Counted from the stretch's first letter, positions 35,586 through 45,454 are shown. The stretch is DNA of 64,000 bases from UBA9926 sp018645765 (GCA_949372755.1 CASIBO010000003.1:186001-250000); one strand, 5' to 3'. Numbers and translations are program-made. Notes: a model not told the origin generated them from the sequence alone.

Positions 35586-36689
35586 GTGAGCGCGGCCAAG
35601 CGCGTCATCGTCGGGCTCTCGGGCGGCGTCGACTCATCCGTCAGCGCCTTACTGCTACAGGAGGCGGGCTATCAAGTCGAAGGCCTCTTCATGAAAAACT
35701 GGGAAGAGGATGACGGCGGCGAGTACTGCACCGCCAAACAGGATCTGCAGGACGCCCAGGCGGTGGCCGATCGTCTCAATATCCCACTGCATCAAGCGAA
35801 TTTTGCAGCTGAGTATTGGGATAATGTCTTTGATCATTTCTTGGCGGAATATCAAGCGGGTAGAACCCCAAATCCGGACGTGCTCTGTAATCGAGAAATC
35901 AAATTCAAAGTCTTTTTAGATTATGCCCTGCTCTTGGGGGCCGATTTCATTGCAACCGGTCATTACGCGCGATTAAAGAGAACGCCGAATGGCCAAGTCG
36001 CCCTATTAAAAGGCTTAGATGCGAATAAAGATCAGTCTTACTTTTTACAATCGGTTTCGGCTGAGCAATTTGAACGCTGCTTGTTTCCGGTTGGCGAGCT
36101 GGAAAAAAAAGCGGTTCGCGCTCGGGCGACAGCCGCTGGCCTCATTACCCACAATAAAAAGGATTCGACCGGCATCTGCTTTATCGGTGAACGCCGGTTC
36201 AATGATTTCCTCAAGACCTACCTGCCCAGCCAACCCGGGGAAATTCGCTCGACGGAGGGCGCGTATCTTGGCCAGCACCAAGGATTGATGTACCACACCC
36301 TTGGACAGCGTCAAGGCCTCGGAATCGGTGGGGTCCGTGGCACGCCCGATGCACCTTGGTACGTGGCGGGCAAAAACCTTGGGGACAACACGCTGCTCGT
36401 TTGCCAAGGCCATGATCACCCAAGCTTGTTGTCACAGACGGTGACCATCGCTCAACTGCACTGGGTCAATGACCCGCCGAAGGCAGCCCGAGTCGCTGTC
36501 AAATTACGGTATCGCCAAGCCGATCAATTCGGCGAACTGACCTGTCATGATTCGAGTGGTGAGCGCTTAACCGTCAGCTTTGAGACGCCCCAACGGGCAG
36601 CAACACCCGGACAATGGGCCTGCTTTTACGATGACGATATTTGTCTTGGCGGTGGTGTAATCGAGAGCAGCGTGGGCGTCGCGCCATGA
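35586..36689 (+). CDS. mnmA: tRNA-specific 2-thiouridylase MnmA
   Basis: 367 residues. It has PP-loop GLSGGVDSSVSALLL at residues 9-23, the first catalytic Cys in PNPDVLCNREIKFKVF, the second in DSTGICFIGERRFNDFL, and HTLGQRQGLGIGG. It thiolates U34 of tRNA for Lys, Glu and Gln using persulfide delivered by the TusDCBE relay encoded 17 kb upstream. GTG is the start codon. Its stop overlaps the hflD start (ATGA). Confidence 0.96.
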   Translation: MSAAKRVIVGLSGGVDSSVSALLLQEAGYQVEGLFMKNWEEDDGGEYCTAKQDLQDAQAVADRLNIPLHQANFAAEYWDNVFDHFLAEYQAGRTPNPDVLCNREIKFKVFLDYALLLGADFIATGHYARLKRTPNGQVALLKGLDANKDQSYFLQSVSAEQFERCLFPVGELEKKAVRARATAAGLITHNKKDSTGICFIGERRFNDFLKTYLPSQPGEIRSTEGAYLGQHQGLMYHTLGQRQGLGIGGVRGTPDAPWYVAGKNLGDNTLLVCQGHDHPSLLSQTVTIAQLHWVNDPPKAARVAVKLRYRQADQFGELTCHDSSGERLTVSFETPQRAATPGQWACFYDDDICLGGGVIESSVGVAP

Positions 36690-37300
36690 ACCCCATTCAA
36701 GGTCGAACCGTTGCCTTATCCGCTTTGGTGCAAGCTGGGTCACTCTGCCTGAACGTTGCCAAATCAGGATTGTTAGCGAGCGACGCGGTGGAAACCTGCC
36801 GAGAAAGTCTTTTTCGTTTTGATGCGGTCACCCCCTTTGATATTTACAACACGGGCGACCTGCTCGCCCACGGCAAACACAAGCTCGGTCAGATGCTCAG
36901 CCAACCAACTGAATCTGATCGTGACCTGCTCGCTTTGGGGGGACAAATTCTTGGTTTGGCGCGGCGATTTAAAACCAATGATCAAGCCCAACGCGCAGTC
37001 AGGGCTGATCTGTTCACAGCGCTTGAAAGGGTTCAAGGATTGCAAGAAAAAGCCGAGAGGGTGTCCGCCCTCGATCACAGTTGCGCCACGCTCTATCAAA
37101 AGCATATCAGTCCCCTTGCGCGCCGTATTATCATTCATGGCAACCCAGTCCAACTTAAAAGACAGGAGAATGCCGACCGCATCAGAATGTTATTACTGGC
37201 GGGTCTCCGCGCTGGCGTTTTGTTTTATCAGTTGAAAGGATCTCGCTGGCAACTGCTCATGCAGCGACAGCAAATTCGTCATCAATTAAACTTCATATAA
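36686..37300 (+). CDS. hflD: High-frequency lysogenization protein HflD homolog
   Basis: 204 residues, mostly helical, no catalytic motif. The start MNPIQGRTVALSALVQAGSL and the later YNTGDLLAHGKHKLGQML, CATLYQKHISPLARRIIIHG and LLAGLRAGVLFYQLKGSRW are typical of the family. HflD is a peripheral inner-membrane protein best known for its effect on lambda CII. The ATG at 36686 overlaps the mnmA stop; a longer frame to 36641 is an artefact. Location between mnmA and purB is the conserved context. Confidence 0.93.
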   Translation: MNPIQGRTVALSALVQAGSLCLNVAKSGLLASDAVETCRESLFRFDAVTPFDIYNTGDLLAHGKHKLGQMLSQPTESDRDLLALGGQILGLARRFKTNDQAQRAVRADLFTALERVQGLQEKAERVSALDHSCATLYQKHISPLARRIIIHGNPVQLKRQENADRIRMLLLAGLRAGVLFYQLKGSRWQLLMQRQQIRHQLNFI

Positions 37301-37332
37301 TGTCTCCACCCGCCAACATTTGAGAGCCGCTC

Positions 37333-38727
37333 ATGGACCTATTCTCCCTTACCGCCGTTTCACCAATCGATGGTCGTTACAGCGCCAAAACGATTAGCCT
37401 ACGCGAACTGGTCAGCGAGTATGGGCTGATCAAAGCACGCGTTCGCGTTGAAGCGGAATGGCTGAGTTTTCTGGCCGTTCAGGCGCAGCTACCGGAGCTG
37501 AGCGATTTTGGGCAAACCCAAGTCGAAGCTTTACAACCCCTTATTCACGACTTCCATGCCGAGCAAGCGGCTCAGATCAAAGCCATCGAGCAAACCACGA
37601 ACCATGATGTTAAGGCGGTCGAGTACTTCATTAAAGATTTCATCAAGGCATCACAAGACCCTATTTTAATTAAACATTTAGAGTTTGTTCATTTCGCCTG
37701 CACCTCAGAAGATATCAACAACCTATCCCATGCGTTGATGCTGAAATCCGCCATGACCACGGTCATATTACCGTTGATCAATCGGTTACTGTCATCTCTT
37801 CGAAACCTAGCAACCGAAACGCTAAACCAATCCATGCTGGCCCGTACCCATGGCCAAACAGCCTCTCCCACGACGGTTGGCAAGGAACTCGTCAACGTCA
37901 TTGCCCGGCTTGAGCGTCAAGTTACGCAGCTCAACCAACAGGTTTACTTGGGCAAGATCAACGGCGCCGTGGGTAATTTTAATGCGCATCATCAGGCTTA
38001 TCCTGAACTCGACTGGCCTGCGCTCGGCCAACAATTTGTCGAAAGCTTAGGGCTTACCTTTAACCCCTTGACCACTCAAATCGAGCCCCACGACTATATC
38101 GCCGAGCTGTTCCAGAATTTAGGACGCTTGAACACCATCCTGATCGACTTTAATCGCGACATTTGGTCCTATATTTCGATTGGCTACTTTAAACAGCGCG
38201 CGGTCGCGGGCGAGACCGGCTCCTCCACCATGCCGCACAAAGTCAATCCCATCGATTTCGAAAATTCTGAAGGCAACCTGGGCCTGGCCAATGCTGTATT
38301 GCATCACCTCGCTGAAAAACTGCCCATCTCTCGCTGGCAACGGGATTTAAGCGACTCGACCGTACTGAGGAACTTGGGGACGGGCTTGGCCTACAGTTTG
38401 ATTGGCTATGAATCCACTTTGAAGGGACTGGGCAAATTAGAGCTGAACGCGACCGCCCTTGATACCGACTTAGAGCATGCCTGGGAAGTGTTGGGAGAGG
38501 CGGCACAAACGGTCATGCGCCGACTGGGCGTTGCAAACCCTTATGAAATCATCAAAGACAAAACCCGTGGGCAAGGGTTAGACGAGGCCGGCTGGCAAAC
38601 CTTGATCGCGGCGCTAGACCTGCCGGAACCGGTTCGCCTTGCGTTACTGGCCTTAACGCCGGCCGACTACACCGGCCGCGCAGCGGCTCTCGGCGCAGAT
38701 TACCTTGCGCAAAACGATGTCGACTGA
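37333..38727 (+). CDS. purB: Adenylosuccinate lyase
   Basis: 464 residues, fumarase/aspartase superfamily. It has AVSPIDGRYSAKTISLRELV at the N-terminus, HFACTSEDINNLSHALM, the catalytic ARTHGQTASPTTVGKEL, and the signature SSTMPHKVNPIDFENSEGNL with the active-site Ser loop. PurB cleaves succinyl-AICAR and adenylosuccinate in purine synthesis. It follows hflD by 32 bp and its end overlaps the GNAT-fusion gene by 11 bp. Confidence 0.97.
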   Translation: MDLFSLTAVSPIDGRYSAKTISLRELVSEYGLIKARVRVEAEWLSFLAVQAQLPELSDFGQTQVEALQPLIHDFHAEQAAQIKAIEQTTNHDVKAVEYFIKDFIKASQDPILIKHLEFVHFACTSEDINNLSHALMLKSAMTTVILPLINRLLSSLRNLATETLNQSMLARTHGQTASPTTVGKELVNVIARLERQVTQLNQQVYLGKINGAVGNFNAHHQAYPELDWPALGQQFVESLGLTFNPLTTQIEPHDYIAELFQNLGRLNTILIDFNRDIWSYISIGYFKQRAVAGETGSSTMPHKVNPIDFENSEGNLGLANAVLHHLAEKLPISRWQRDLSDSTVLRNLGTGLAYSLIGYESTLKGLGKLELNATALDTDLEHAWEVLGEAAQTVMRRLGVANPYEIIKDKTRGQGLDEAGWQTLIAALDLPEPVRLALLALTPADYTGRAAALGADYLAQNDVD

Positions 38728-40135
38728 CCCGACCATCCGCAATACCCGGGTTATCCCGGCCACCTGGCAGAGCGAATCCAGCGCCCTTAAGGCCATTCGA
38801 ACCACGGTTTTTATCATCGAGCAAGACGTGCCCGTTGCAGATGAGTGGGACCAACTCGACGCCTTGAGCTGGCATTACTTAGCGTTCAACGCCGAAGACC
38901 AACCCATCGGGTGCGGTCGTTTAACGCCCCAAGGCCAAATATCGCGCATGGCGGTCCTGCAGCCTTACCGCGGACAGGGCGTCGGGCAAGCGCTCATGGC
39001 AACCATCCTCGAGTTTGCGCGCTCCCGATTTAAAAGACTCCACCTGCATGCTCAGCTGCCGGCGATTGGATTTTATGAACAATTCGGCTTTACCTTAATC
39101 GGCTCAACCTTCGAAGACGCCGGTATCCTACATCGGACTATGGAGCTCATCGCGCCGCAAAAAAACCAAGGGTTCTCAGGCAGCCGACCGCCAACAGCCT
39201 TGATCCGAAACCCAGAACTGACCCTTCATGAAGTCTCCGCCGCAGACTACATCACAGCGATCGCAGAACTTACCAATATGCCGCCTGCGCCAGAACCTGA
39301 TCCAGCGAATACATCAAGGCATGTCGAGTATTTTATCGCAACCGCCCGAGATGTCATTCAAGGTGGTTTAATCCTGATAGAGGGGGCCATCATCGACACA
39401 ATCCGCTTGCGCATGGGCGCAATCGATGAGGTCGCGCTTGCACTCATTGATGCCGCAAAAAGCAAAGCCCTGCGTTACCAAACTGATTGGTTATACCTCA
39501 ACGACCCCACCTTTTCGGCGCAACGGGCTGATCAATTTGGCTTTGAAGTCCGCAAAGGTTCCCTCTGCCTGGCACTGGCTAGCCCAGCCCAGGCGAGCAG
39601 CGCAACAAACTTGCGCGGCGAACCAACCCAAACCAACCTCTTGGAAGTGCACGACCCCAAAGTCCGGCAATACATTCGAGGCTTACCCGATTGTGTTACC
39701 GCGATCACTACGCTTATCCAATTGAGCAAAAACCGGATCCGCCTTTGGACGCCTTCAATCGATGTCGCGTTGTACAGCCACGCCGCGCTGATGGCGCACT
39801 TCAAAAACCTGGCCCTGAAAAACAAACACACCCACATTGAAATTTTACTCACTGACAGCCGGTCTTTAGTGGAACAGGGCCATCTTTTACTGGAACTCAG
39901 TCGACGACTTCCCTCGAGCATTCAAATCAAACGCGCGGCCCCCGAACAGGCGACATCCGTCGAGGAAGTGTTGTTAATTGATGACCGGACCGTTTTTTTT
40001 AGACCGAACCATTCTGATTACCACGCTTGGGCGTGCCTTGATGACATTCTCGCCGCGCGACGGTTACATGAACCGTTCAAAGTTGCCTGGCAAAATGCCC
40101 TTGAAGACCCACAATTGCGGGTTCTGAAACTCTGA
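38717..40135 (+). CDS. GNAT acetyltransferase fused to degenerate GNAT-like repeat and DUF7931/PLD-like domain
   Basis: 472 residues. Residues 1-145 are an ElaA-like GNAT: FIIEQDVPVADEWDQLDALS, RMAVLQPYRGQGVGQALM (acetyl-CoA loop QxxGxG) and LPAIGFYEQFGFTLIG. Residues about 150-290 seem to repeat the same fold without the CoA loop, since IDAAKSKALRYQTDWLYLND followed by DQFGFEVRKGSLCLAL parallels the end of the first domain. Residues 300-472 (RLWTPSIDVALYSHAALMAH, IEILLTDSRSLVEQGH) resemble the DUF7931 domain found behind GNATs, with a PLD-like feel but no HxK motif. ATG at 38717 overlaps the purB end. Substrate unknown. Confidence 0.75.
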   Translation: MSTDPTIRNTRVIPATWQSESSALKAIRTTVFIIEQDVPVADEWDQLDALSWHYLAFNAEDQPIGCGRLTPQGQISRMAVLQPYRGQGVGQALMATILEFARSRFKRLHLHAQLPAIGFYEQFGFTLIGSTFEDAGILHRTMELIAPQKNQGFSGSRPPTALIRNPELTLHEVSAADYITAIAELTNMPPAPEPDPANTSRHVEYFIATARDVIQGGLILIEGAIIDTIRLRMGAIDEVALALIDAAKSKALRYQTDWLYLNDPTFSAQRADQFGFEVRKGSLCLALASPAQASSATNLRGEPTQTNLLEVHDPKVRQYIRGLPDCVTAITTLIQLSKNRIRLWTPSIDVALYSHAALMAHFKNLALKNKHTHIEILLTDSRSLVEQGHLLLELSRRLPSSIQIKRAAPEQATSVEEVLLIDDRTVFFRPNHSDYHAWACLDDILAARRLHEPFKVAWQNALEDPQLRVLKL

Positions 40136-40341
40136 AATTTTGCCTCAGCTTCAAACCACTTGCACGATGCGCGCTGAGGGATCCAGGAGCGCTTGATTCA
40201 ACTTTCAAAACCCACCGCCTGCCGTGACAGCAAACACTAGGCAACGTCTTTGACCTGAGCCCTGCCTCCAACCTAGAGCAACCTGCCCCCGGATTCACGC
40301 AGCAAGAAACCTCAATGCTTGCCGCCACACCCAGGATACTT

Positions 40342-40350
40342 TGGTATAGT
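40342..40350 (+). promoter_or_regulatory. Extended -10 promoter of PHP phosphoesterase gene
   Basis: TGGTATAGT: an extended -10 (TGn before TATAGT at 40345-40350). The predicted start of transcription near 40357 lies downstream of the first in-frame ATG (40315), which supports the TTG at 40378 as the true translation start. Confidence 0.5.
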
Positions 40351-40377
40351 GCTTGTCGCCTCAAGAAGAGCTCTACT

Positions 40378-41265
40378 TTGAAAGCTGATCTGCACTGCCA
40401 TACCCATCTGTCCGACGGCCAACACACTCCGGCCTTTGTCATTGAACGGGCCCGCGCGAACCTTGTTACGCATCTAGCCATTACGGATCACGACGTCAGT
40501 CAAACGCTACCGCAGACCATGGGCTATCAAGATATAGCCTTGATCCATGGCGTTGAGATCTCTTGCCTATGGGAGGCCATTGAAGTCCACATCGTCGGTC
40601 TATTTGTCGACCCAACCAATACCCATCTCCAAACGCTACTCAGCACGCAGCAGCTTCGGCGGCGCGAGCGCGTCGCTCAAATCGATGCCAAGCTCACCGC
40701 GCTCGGCACCACCGGGCTGCTGCCGGGCTTACTGGCAATGCCCGCCATTGCCTTAACCCGAAGCCATGTTGCGGATTTCCTAGTGGCCAACAATGTTTGC
40801 AAAAACCGGCAGAAAGCGTTCAAAACCCATCTAAATCGATCCGGCAAGTTGTTTGTTGCCGCGCAGTGGTGCGACCACACCGAGGCTGCGCGCGCTATTA
40901 AAGCAGCTGGCGGCATCCCGGTTCTCGCGCACCCTGGCCGGTATGCTATGAACAAGACGAAGTTACATCGGCTGGTCGAATGCTTTGCCGCCGCTGGCGG
41001 CGAGGGTCTTGAGGCGTCCTATCCGAATATTGCGCCCGATATGAACCAGTATCTGATGCAGCTCGCTGTCGAACATGGGTTATACCTCTCAACCGGATCA
41101 GATTTTCACGATGCCGCCGCGCATTGGACCGATGTGGGTAAATTCCCAACCCTTGATCGCGCGGCGGCACAGCACGGGATTTGGCATCATCCTATTTGGC
41201 TGGCACACGACCGCGCCTTGCAAGCAGTTGGCGCTCAGAAAGCTGCCAGCCAAGCAACGCTTTAG
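40378..41265 (+). CDS. PHP-domain phosphoesterase, YciV/RNase AM-like
   Basis: 295 residues from the TTG at 40378. The metal-binding PHP motifs appear in order: DLHCHTHLSDG, AITDHD, IHGVEISC, PVLAHPGRY and STGSDFHD. The best-known relative is E. coli YciV (RNase AM/Trp operon region), a 5'-to-3' exoribonuclease and 3',5'-nucleoside bisphosphate phosphatase. A frame extends to ATG 40315, but the extended -10 element lies within that stretch and the extra residues (MLAATPRILWYSACRL) do not fit the family, so the TTG is preferred. Confidence 0.85.
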   Translation: MKADLHCHTHLSDGQHTPAFVIERARANLVTHLAITDHDVSQTLPQTMGYQDIALIHGVEISCLWEAIEVHIVGLFVDPTNTHLQTLLSTQQLRRRERVAQIDAKLTALGTTGLLPGLLAMPAIALTRSHVADFLVANNVCKNRQKAFKTHLNRSGKLFVAAQWCDHTEAARAIKAAGGIPVLAHPGRYAMNKTKLHRLVECFAAAGGEGLEASYPNIAPDMNQYLMQLAVEHGLYLSTGSDFHDAAAHWTDVGKFPTLDRAAAQHGIWHHPIWLAHDRALQAVGAQKAASQATL

Positions 41266-41376
41266 CGTCATAATCTGCAACGCGCTTAAGTGATTTCTGT
41301 CAATACTCATTCGTCAATATCGCGCGTTGAATCGAAGATCCCTGTTACACTCACTTCTCAACAGGAAATTGATGCT

Positions 41377-41568
41377 ATGAAAAATTTGCTTTTAGTCTTC
41401 GGTTTATCACTAACACTCACCGGCTGCGTAACGGCGACCTTGGCGACTGCTGTCGTCAAAACGACCGCGGCGGTTATAACCTTGCCCGTTAAAGCCGTAG
41501 GAGCTGCTGCGAAGGCGATCACACCGGATAATGAGGGATCTGATGAGGCGGCTGACGAATCAGACTAA
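41377..41568 (+). CDS. Small predicted lipoprotein, 63 aa
   Basis: The signal MKNLLLVFGLSLTLTGC carries a lipobox (LTGC, Cys17), followed by an alanine-, valine- and threonine-rich segment (ATLATAVVKTTAAV, then LPVKAVGAAAKAI) and an acidic tail. Similar tiny lipoproteins with repeated A/V/K composition are annotated as hypothetical in many gammaproteobacteria. The lack of Asp at +2 suggests outer-membrane sorting. An upstream frame to 41290 would bury the signal peptide and is rejected; AGGA lies about 12 bases before the ATG. Confidence 0.7.
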   Translation: MKNLLLVFGLSLTLTGCVTATLATAVVKTTAAVITLPVKAVGAAAKAITPDNEGSDEAADESD

Positions 41569-41891
41569 ACACCTCTAGCGCGCCCTCGTTGCAACGACTG
41601 CAGCAAGCGGTGGGGCGTCGCGAGCAACCTTGTGAGCGGCCCTTCATTCGCTCAGTCTGAATCAAATACCGCAGTACCCAACGATTAAGGGTTGCCGTCG
41701 TGCGGCCAGCCCATTACCGCTTGCCACAGCCCAGCGCAAACGCATTATCTGGCGCCGCACCTAGCCCGGCAGCTATCAAAAAATGCCGGGCACGTTGGGC
41801 GACCGACCGTGCGTCGACTGGATCAGAACGGAAGAATTTTGCCAAAGTCACAAAGCAATAACGCAGCGACAATCAGGCAGCACAACATCAA
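41569..41891. other. Intergenic region with a GC-rich hairpin
   Basis: A 323-bp gap between the lipoprotein gene and the convergent DUF349 gene. It contains a perfect 8-bp inverted repeat, GCCCGGCA (41764-41771) and TGCCGGGC (41784-41791), with a 12-base A-rich loop. No T-run follows on either strand, so terminator function is uncertain. Nothing else is recognisable. Confidence 0.45.
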
Positions 41892-44717
41892 TCAGCGACA
41901 CTTTAGGAATCGGTCCACCAAAGGCTGATAGACGGTGGTTGCCACAGGTCCAACCGCTAACCACTCGAAAACCATTGCGTCGAGCTCAACCGGCTTATCT
42001 GACCTGTTTTGTCCAAAGCCTTGTTGCAGTCGCGACATTTGAAATTGCATCCGCAACGCCTTGTCCGTCTCCGGCGTGGACCGATCGCACAGAATCTCAG
42101 CCCGAATGCATAAGCTTTTTAGTGCCACCTCATTATCGACTTGAGACGTATCCCCAGCGCCGCGCGCCAGTTTTTGTTCTAAAGCTTTAAGACCATTTTT
42201 AGGCCACTGCTCGACACCTGCAATAAAAGCCCTCGCAGCTTCCTCAAGACTCGCGGACGAATCCCCATTTTCCGGCAGTTGACTCAACCGGATATGATCT
42301 GCAGCTGTCATCAAATCCAGCCATACTTGTTCTTTCGCCGCCTGCAATTGCTGCGCAACTAAACCAGAAAACCGCTCAATTGACTGCTTAAAATCTTGTT
42401 CCAGGCGCGGCCCTTGCCCTTTCGGTAGCGCACCGAGTCCCTGAAAAGCTTGCTGGCAGGCCATCACTTCGGTCCTCGCATCCAATAGGGCCTTACCCGA
42501 TAGGGCTAAAAAGCCCTTTAAGTCCTCCAGCAATGCCAAGGCAGCTGTTTTGTTGGCCTCGAGGTCAGCTTTAAAGGCATCAGCCTGTTGCTGCCGCTTT
42601 TCAAACAGTGCATCACACCCTGTTCGAAAAGCCTTCCACAGGCTCTGTTCTTCTTTGCGCAAAGCAGGCCCCGCCGCCTTCCAGAGCGCTTGTAGGCGCT
42701 TCACCGCCTCGATCGCTTTTCGATTATCCTCATGATCTGCAAGCTTGAGCACTTGATCGATCAAACCGCGCTTTATATCCGCATTTTTCTGGTAATGCGC
42801 ATTCAACTGCCCACGGATCAGATCCAACAGTCGATCAAAGTCATTCTGCACTGACTGATTCTGACTCCGCTCAACCGGGACACACCCTCGCCACTCCCGA
42901 ATCGCTGCCGCGAATACGGCCTCAACGGCTCGCGCCTCAAAAGGCGGGGCCGCTTCTGTGTCCCAACCCTGAGATGACACATAGTCCCGTAATTGCTGAA
43001 CCATCGCTATTCGGCGATCCAAGTTTTCACGACGAATCTTCGCCTGTTGCTCAAAAAACACCTTACAGGGCTGATAGGCCGTCTGAGACAATTGGTGAAA
43101 TATTTCCCATTGCGCTTGATCCTGAGCGCCTTTGCTCAAACCCTTCCACTCGTCCTGCAAGCGACTAATTTTTATCGCCAAGGCTTCTGGACCTTCTGGG
43201 CTGTCGAGCAAGGCTCGCATCTGTTCAATCAATTGCTGTTTCTTGGGTTCGACCGCATAGTCTTTCCAATCCAGCAATTTTTGTAATGCTGCATCCAACT
43301 GCGCTAATTGCTTAGACACATTGAGTGGCAGGGCTTTAAGCTCAGATTGCTTTTGCTCAATGCTTCGTCGAATACCAAAGGCTTCACGGGATTGCCCTGC
43401 ATCCGTCGCAGACTGAGCTCGTCGTATCAACGCGGTTAATTGACGTATTTGATGCTTCTCAGCATCCTTCTGCGCGGTCAGCTGCTGCTGCCGCTGCGAG
43501 ACTAACGCCAAAGCAGCTGAGACCGGCTCGGGCAACGCAGCCTCCGAAAGCAGATTCGTCGTTTTAAGGCGGACTCGTAACGACTCAAACGCGTCAGCAC
43601 GCCCGGACTCCTCGGCGTTATCCGATGACGTTGTCGCAATCGGATCCGTTAGAGCCCCCAGTTGATCTTGAAAACTACCGTGTTGCTGCAACTGTTCTAG
43701 CTGAAACGTGATCCCTTCGCTTAATTGATTAAAGGTTTTCTCATCCGCCTTTCTCGCCGACTTGATTTGCCCAGCTTCTTGCCATTGTTCGTGGCACACA
43801 TCTAGAGCCGCTTGCTGTGTGCGAATCTCTATCTCGGTTGCCGGGCAGTCAAACAAGCTTGCCAAGCGCAAGCGGAGCTGCTCGATCAGCAATCCCTGCG
43901 CCTCAAGGGCCTTAACCGCTGCGAATTCCTGTGCGGCAAGGTCAGCCCGCTGCTGCAAAACGGCATCGAGCGTTTGCTGGCATACCAGTAACGCTTGCTC
44001 CACGCGGGTTACACCTTCCGCATCTGCCGCATGTTCCAAGATCGACCATTTTGCTTGCAGCTGCTCGATCTGAGTCGCAAAAAACGGATCAAAGGCCCGC
44101 TTACTATGCGCCTCGATTCGATGACACAAGCGTGCAATCTCTACTTGCGTTTCTGCCGCCTGCTGGTCCCGTTCGCGAAAACCATCACATTTTGCTTTAA
44201 CAAACCTATAAACGAGCTTGTCTCGCCCCTTCGTCGCTTTGAGCAACGAATTGAGCAAGTCTTCGTCCTCAATTCGCTGCACCGCCAACTCTCGCGCCTG
44301 AGCCGACACGCCTTCTAAGGCGATTTGATAAAACAAGGTTTGATCAACGCTTGCATTCAGCAGTCGCTCAAGCCACCCATCCTGCCCGCAAAATCCGACC
44401 ACAGCGAGCTGAGCCAAGGGCTCGACGCCATCCGCTGAAAGCTGCTCTAGGGTAATCAGGCCGTCATCCAAAAGCGCCGCGAGACGTCGCCGGGACCCCT
44501 GTTGAATACCCGACAGGGTCCCCTCAAAAGCGAGCTCGATGAGCGCGGGACCATAATCCAATCGCGCAATGGCCCCTAATCGTTGAGCAACAGACTCATC
44601 CGCCACGGCGATCTCAATCAACGATGGCATGGGCAATTGTGCGAGATCAGCAAGCTGCTCTTCTGGGGTTTTAGGCTTGGTTTTAAAATTACCGAGAATT
44701 CGAGATAGAACGGTCAT
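41892..44717 (-). CDS. DUF349 repeat coiled-coil protein
   Basis: 941 residues with no signal peptide or membrane segment. The N-terminal 170 residues look like a helical HEAT-type module (LIEIAVADESVAQRLGAIA, ARELAVQRIEDEDLL). The remainder is long alpha-helical/coiled-coil with several DUF349 motifs, for example LQDEWKGLSKGAQDQAQWEI and LQALWKAAGPALRKEEQSLW followed by KAFRTGCDALFEKRQQQAD. The protein is Gln- and Ala-rich. DUF349 proteins are widespread in proteobacteria and lack an established molecular function. A ribosome site AGGAA precedes the ATG. It stands alone, transcribed toward the convergent lipoprotein gene. Confidence 0.85.
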   Translation of the reverse strand: MTVLSRILGNFKTKPKTPEEQLADLAQLPMPSLIEIAVADESVAQRLGAIARLDYGPALIELAFEGTLSGIQQGSRRRLAALLDDGLITLEQLSADGVEPLAQLAVVGFCGQDGWLERLLNASVDQTLFYQIALEGVSAQARELAVQRIEDEDLLNSLLKATKGRDKLVYRFVKAKCDGFRERDQQAAETQVEIARLCHRIEAHSKRAFDPFFATQIEQLQAKWSILEHAADAEGVTRVEQALLVCQQTLDAVLQQRADLAAQEFAAVKALEAQGLLIEQLRLRLASLFDCPATEIEIRTQQAALDVCHEQWQEAGQIKSARKADEKTFNQLSEGITFQLEQLQQHGSFQDQLGALTDPIATTSSDNAEESGRADAFESLRVRLKTTNLLSEAALPEPVSAALALVSQRQQQLTAQKDAEKHQIRQLTALIRRAQSATDAGQSREAFGIRRSIEQKQSELKALPLNVSKQLAQLDAALQKLLDWKDYAVEPKKQQLIEQMRALLDSPEGPEALAIKISRLQDEWKGLSKGAQDQAQWEIFHQLSQTAYQPCKVFFEQQAKIRRENLDRRIAMVQQLRDYVSSQGWDTEAAPPFEARAVEAVFAAAIREWRGCVPVERSQNQSVQNDFDRLLDLIRGQLNAHYQKNADIKRGLIDQVLKLADHEDNRKAIEAVKRLQALWKAAGPALRKEEQSLWKAFRTGCDALFEKRQQQADAFKADLEANKTAALALLEDLKGFLALSGKALLDARTEVMACQQAFQGLGALPKGQGPRLEQDFKQSIERFSGLVAQQLQAAKEQVWLDLMTAADHIRLSQLPENGDSSASLEEAARAFIAGVEQWPKNGLKALEQKLARGAGDTSQVDNEVALKSLCIRAEILCDRSTPETDKALRMQFQMSRLQQGFGQNRSDKPVELDAMVFEWLAVGPVATTVYQPLVDRFLKCR

Positions 44718-44962
44718 ATTGAGTTCCTGCTACCGATCAAACTATGAAGGCTATCACTACCTATAGCCGGGATAAAACCGCTGTTTACGAGTCGCCACGC
44801 CGTTGCCACCCGAAGCGGACGCACTGCAGGCTTCATAATTACGCGAGGATTTTCGCACTGCGTTTTGACAAGAGGGCGGCCACTTAAACTGTTTTCGATA
44901 ACGTCTAACGAATCAGGCCTGACGTTGCCCGGCTCGACGCATCAAGACTCACGTGCATTCGA

Positions 44963-45454
44963 CTAAGCGGGCAGCGTCAAAGCCGTCGCGCTCACCAAAA
45001 CCCCATTGTTATCCGCATAGACGAACTGACCTGGCACCCACTGCACGCCTGCAAATGACACCGCTTCGTCAACGCGACCAATATTGCGTTTAACGCTTTT
45101 CAATGGATGGGTTGCGAGTGCTGCGACACCAATCGGCAGGGTCTCAATAATATCAACATCGCGAATGCAGCCATAAATAATCAATCCAGACCAGCCATTA
45201 TCGAGTGCCTTTTGAGCAAGGTTATCCCCCAATACGCCGCACCGCAGGGAGCCGCCGGCATCAACGACCATGACCCGTCCGCGCCCCGGTTCTTCAACCC
45301 GAGCGGCAATCACCGAATTGTCTTCAAAGCAGGTCACCGTTGCAATTTCGCCCGAAAAACAGTCATTGCCCCCATAGTTATTAAACATGGGTTCCGCCAC
45401 ATGGACGGCATCGGGGTAGGCATCACACAAATCTGGCAGGGACAGTCTCATCAT
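44963..45454 (-). CDS. rraA: RraA family protein (RNase E activity regulator / HMG-OAA aldolase-like)
   Basis: 163 residues. It has LCDAYPDAVHVAEPMFNNYG at the N-terminus, the swivelling-domain core GRVMVVDAGGSLRCGVLGDN, GWSGLIIYGCIRDVDIIETL containing the R-D pair, and KRNIGRVDEAVSFAGVQWVPG. The length and opening match RraA of E. coli, which binds RNase E and dampens its activity; the same fold also includes 4-hydroxy-4-methyl-2-oxoglutarate aldolases, which keep the G-x20-R-D motif seen here. RraA is therefore a best-fit name, not proof of function. Two adjacent ATGs open the frame. Confidence 0.85.
   Translation of the reverse strand: MMRLSLPDLCDAYPDAVHVAEPMFNNYGGNDCFSGEIATVTCFEDNSVIAARVEEPGRGRVMVVDAGGSLRCGVLGDNLAQKALDNGWSGLIIYGCIRDVDIIETLPIGVAALATHPLKSVKRNIGRVDEAVSFAGVQWVPGQFVYADNNGVLVSATALTLPA

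Noticed and set aside
41823..41888. 21-residue hydrophobic peptide frame (MLCCLIVAALLL...) after the DUF349 gene, minus strand
   Set aside because: No ribosome site, no conservation evidence; short hydrophobic frames arise by chance.
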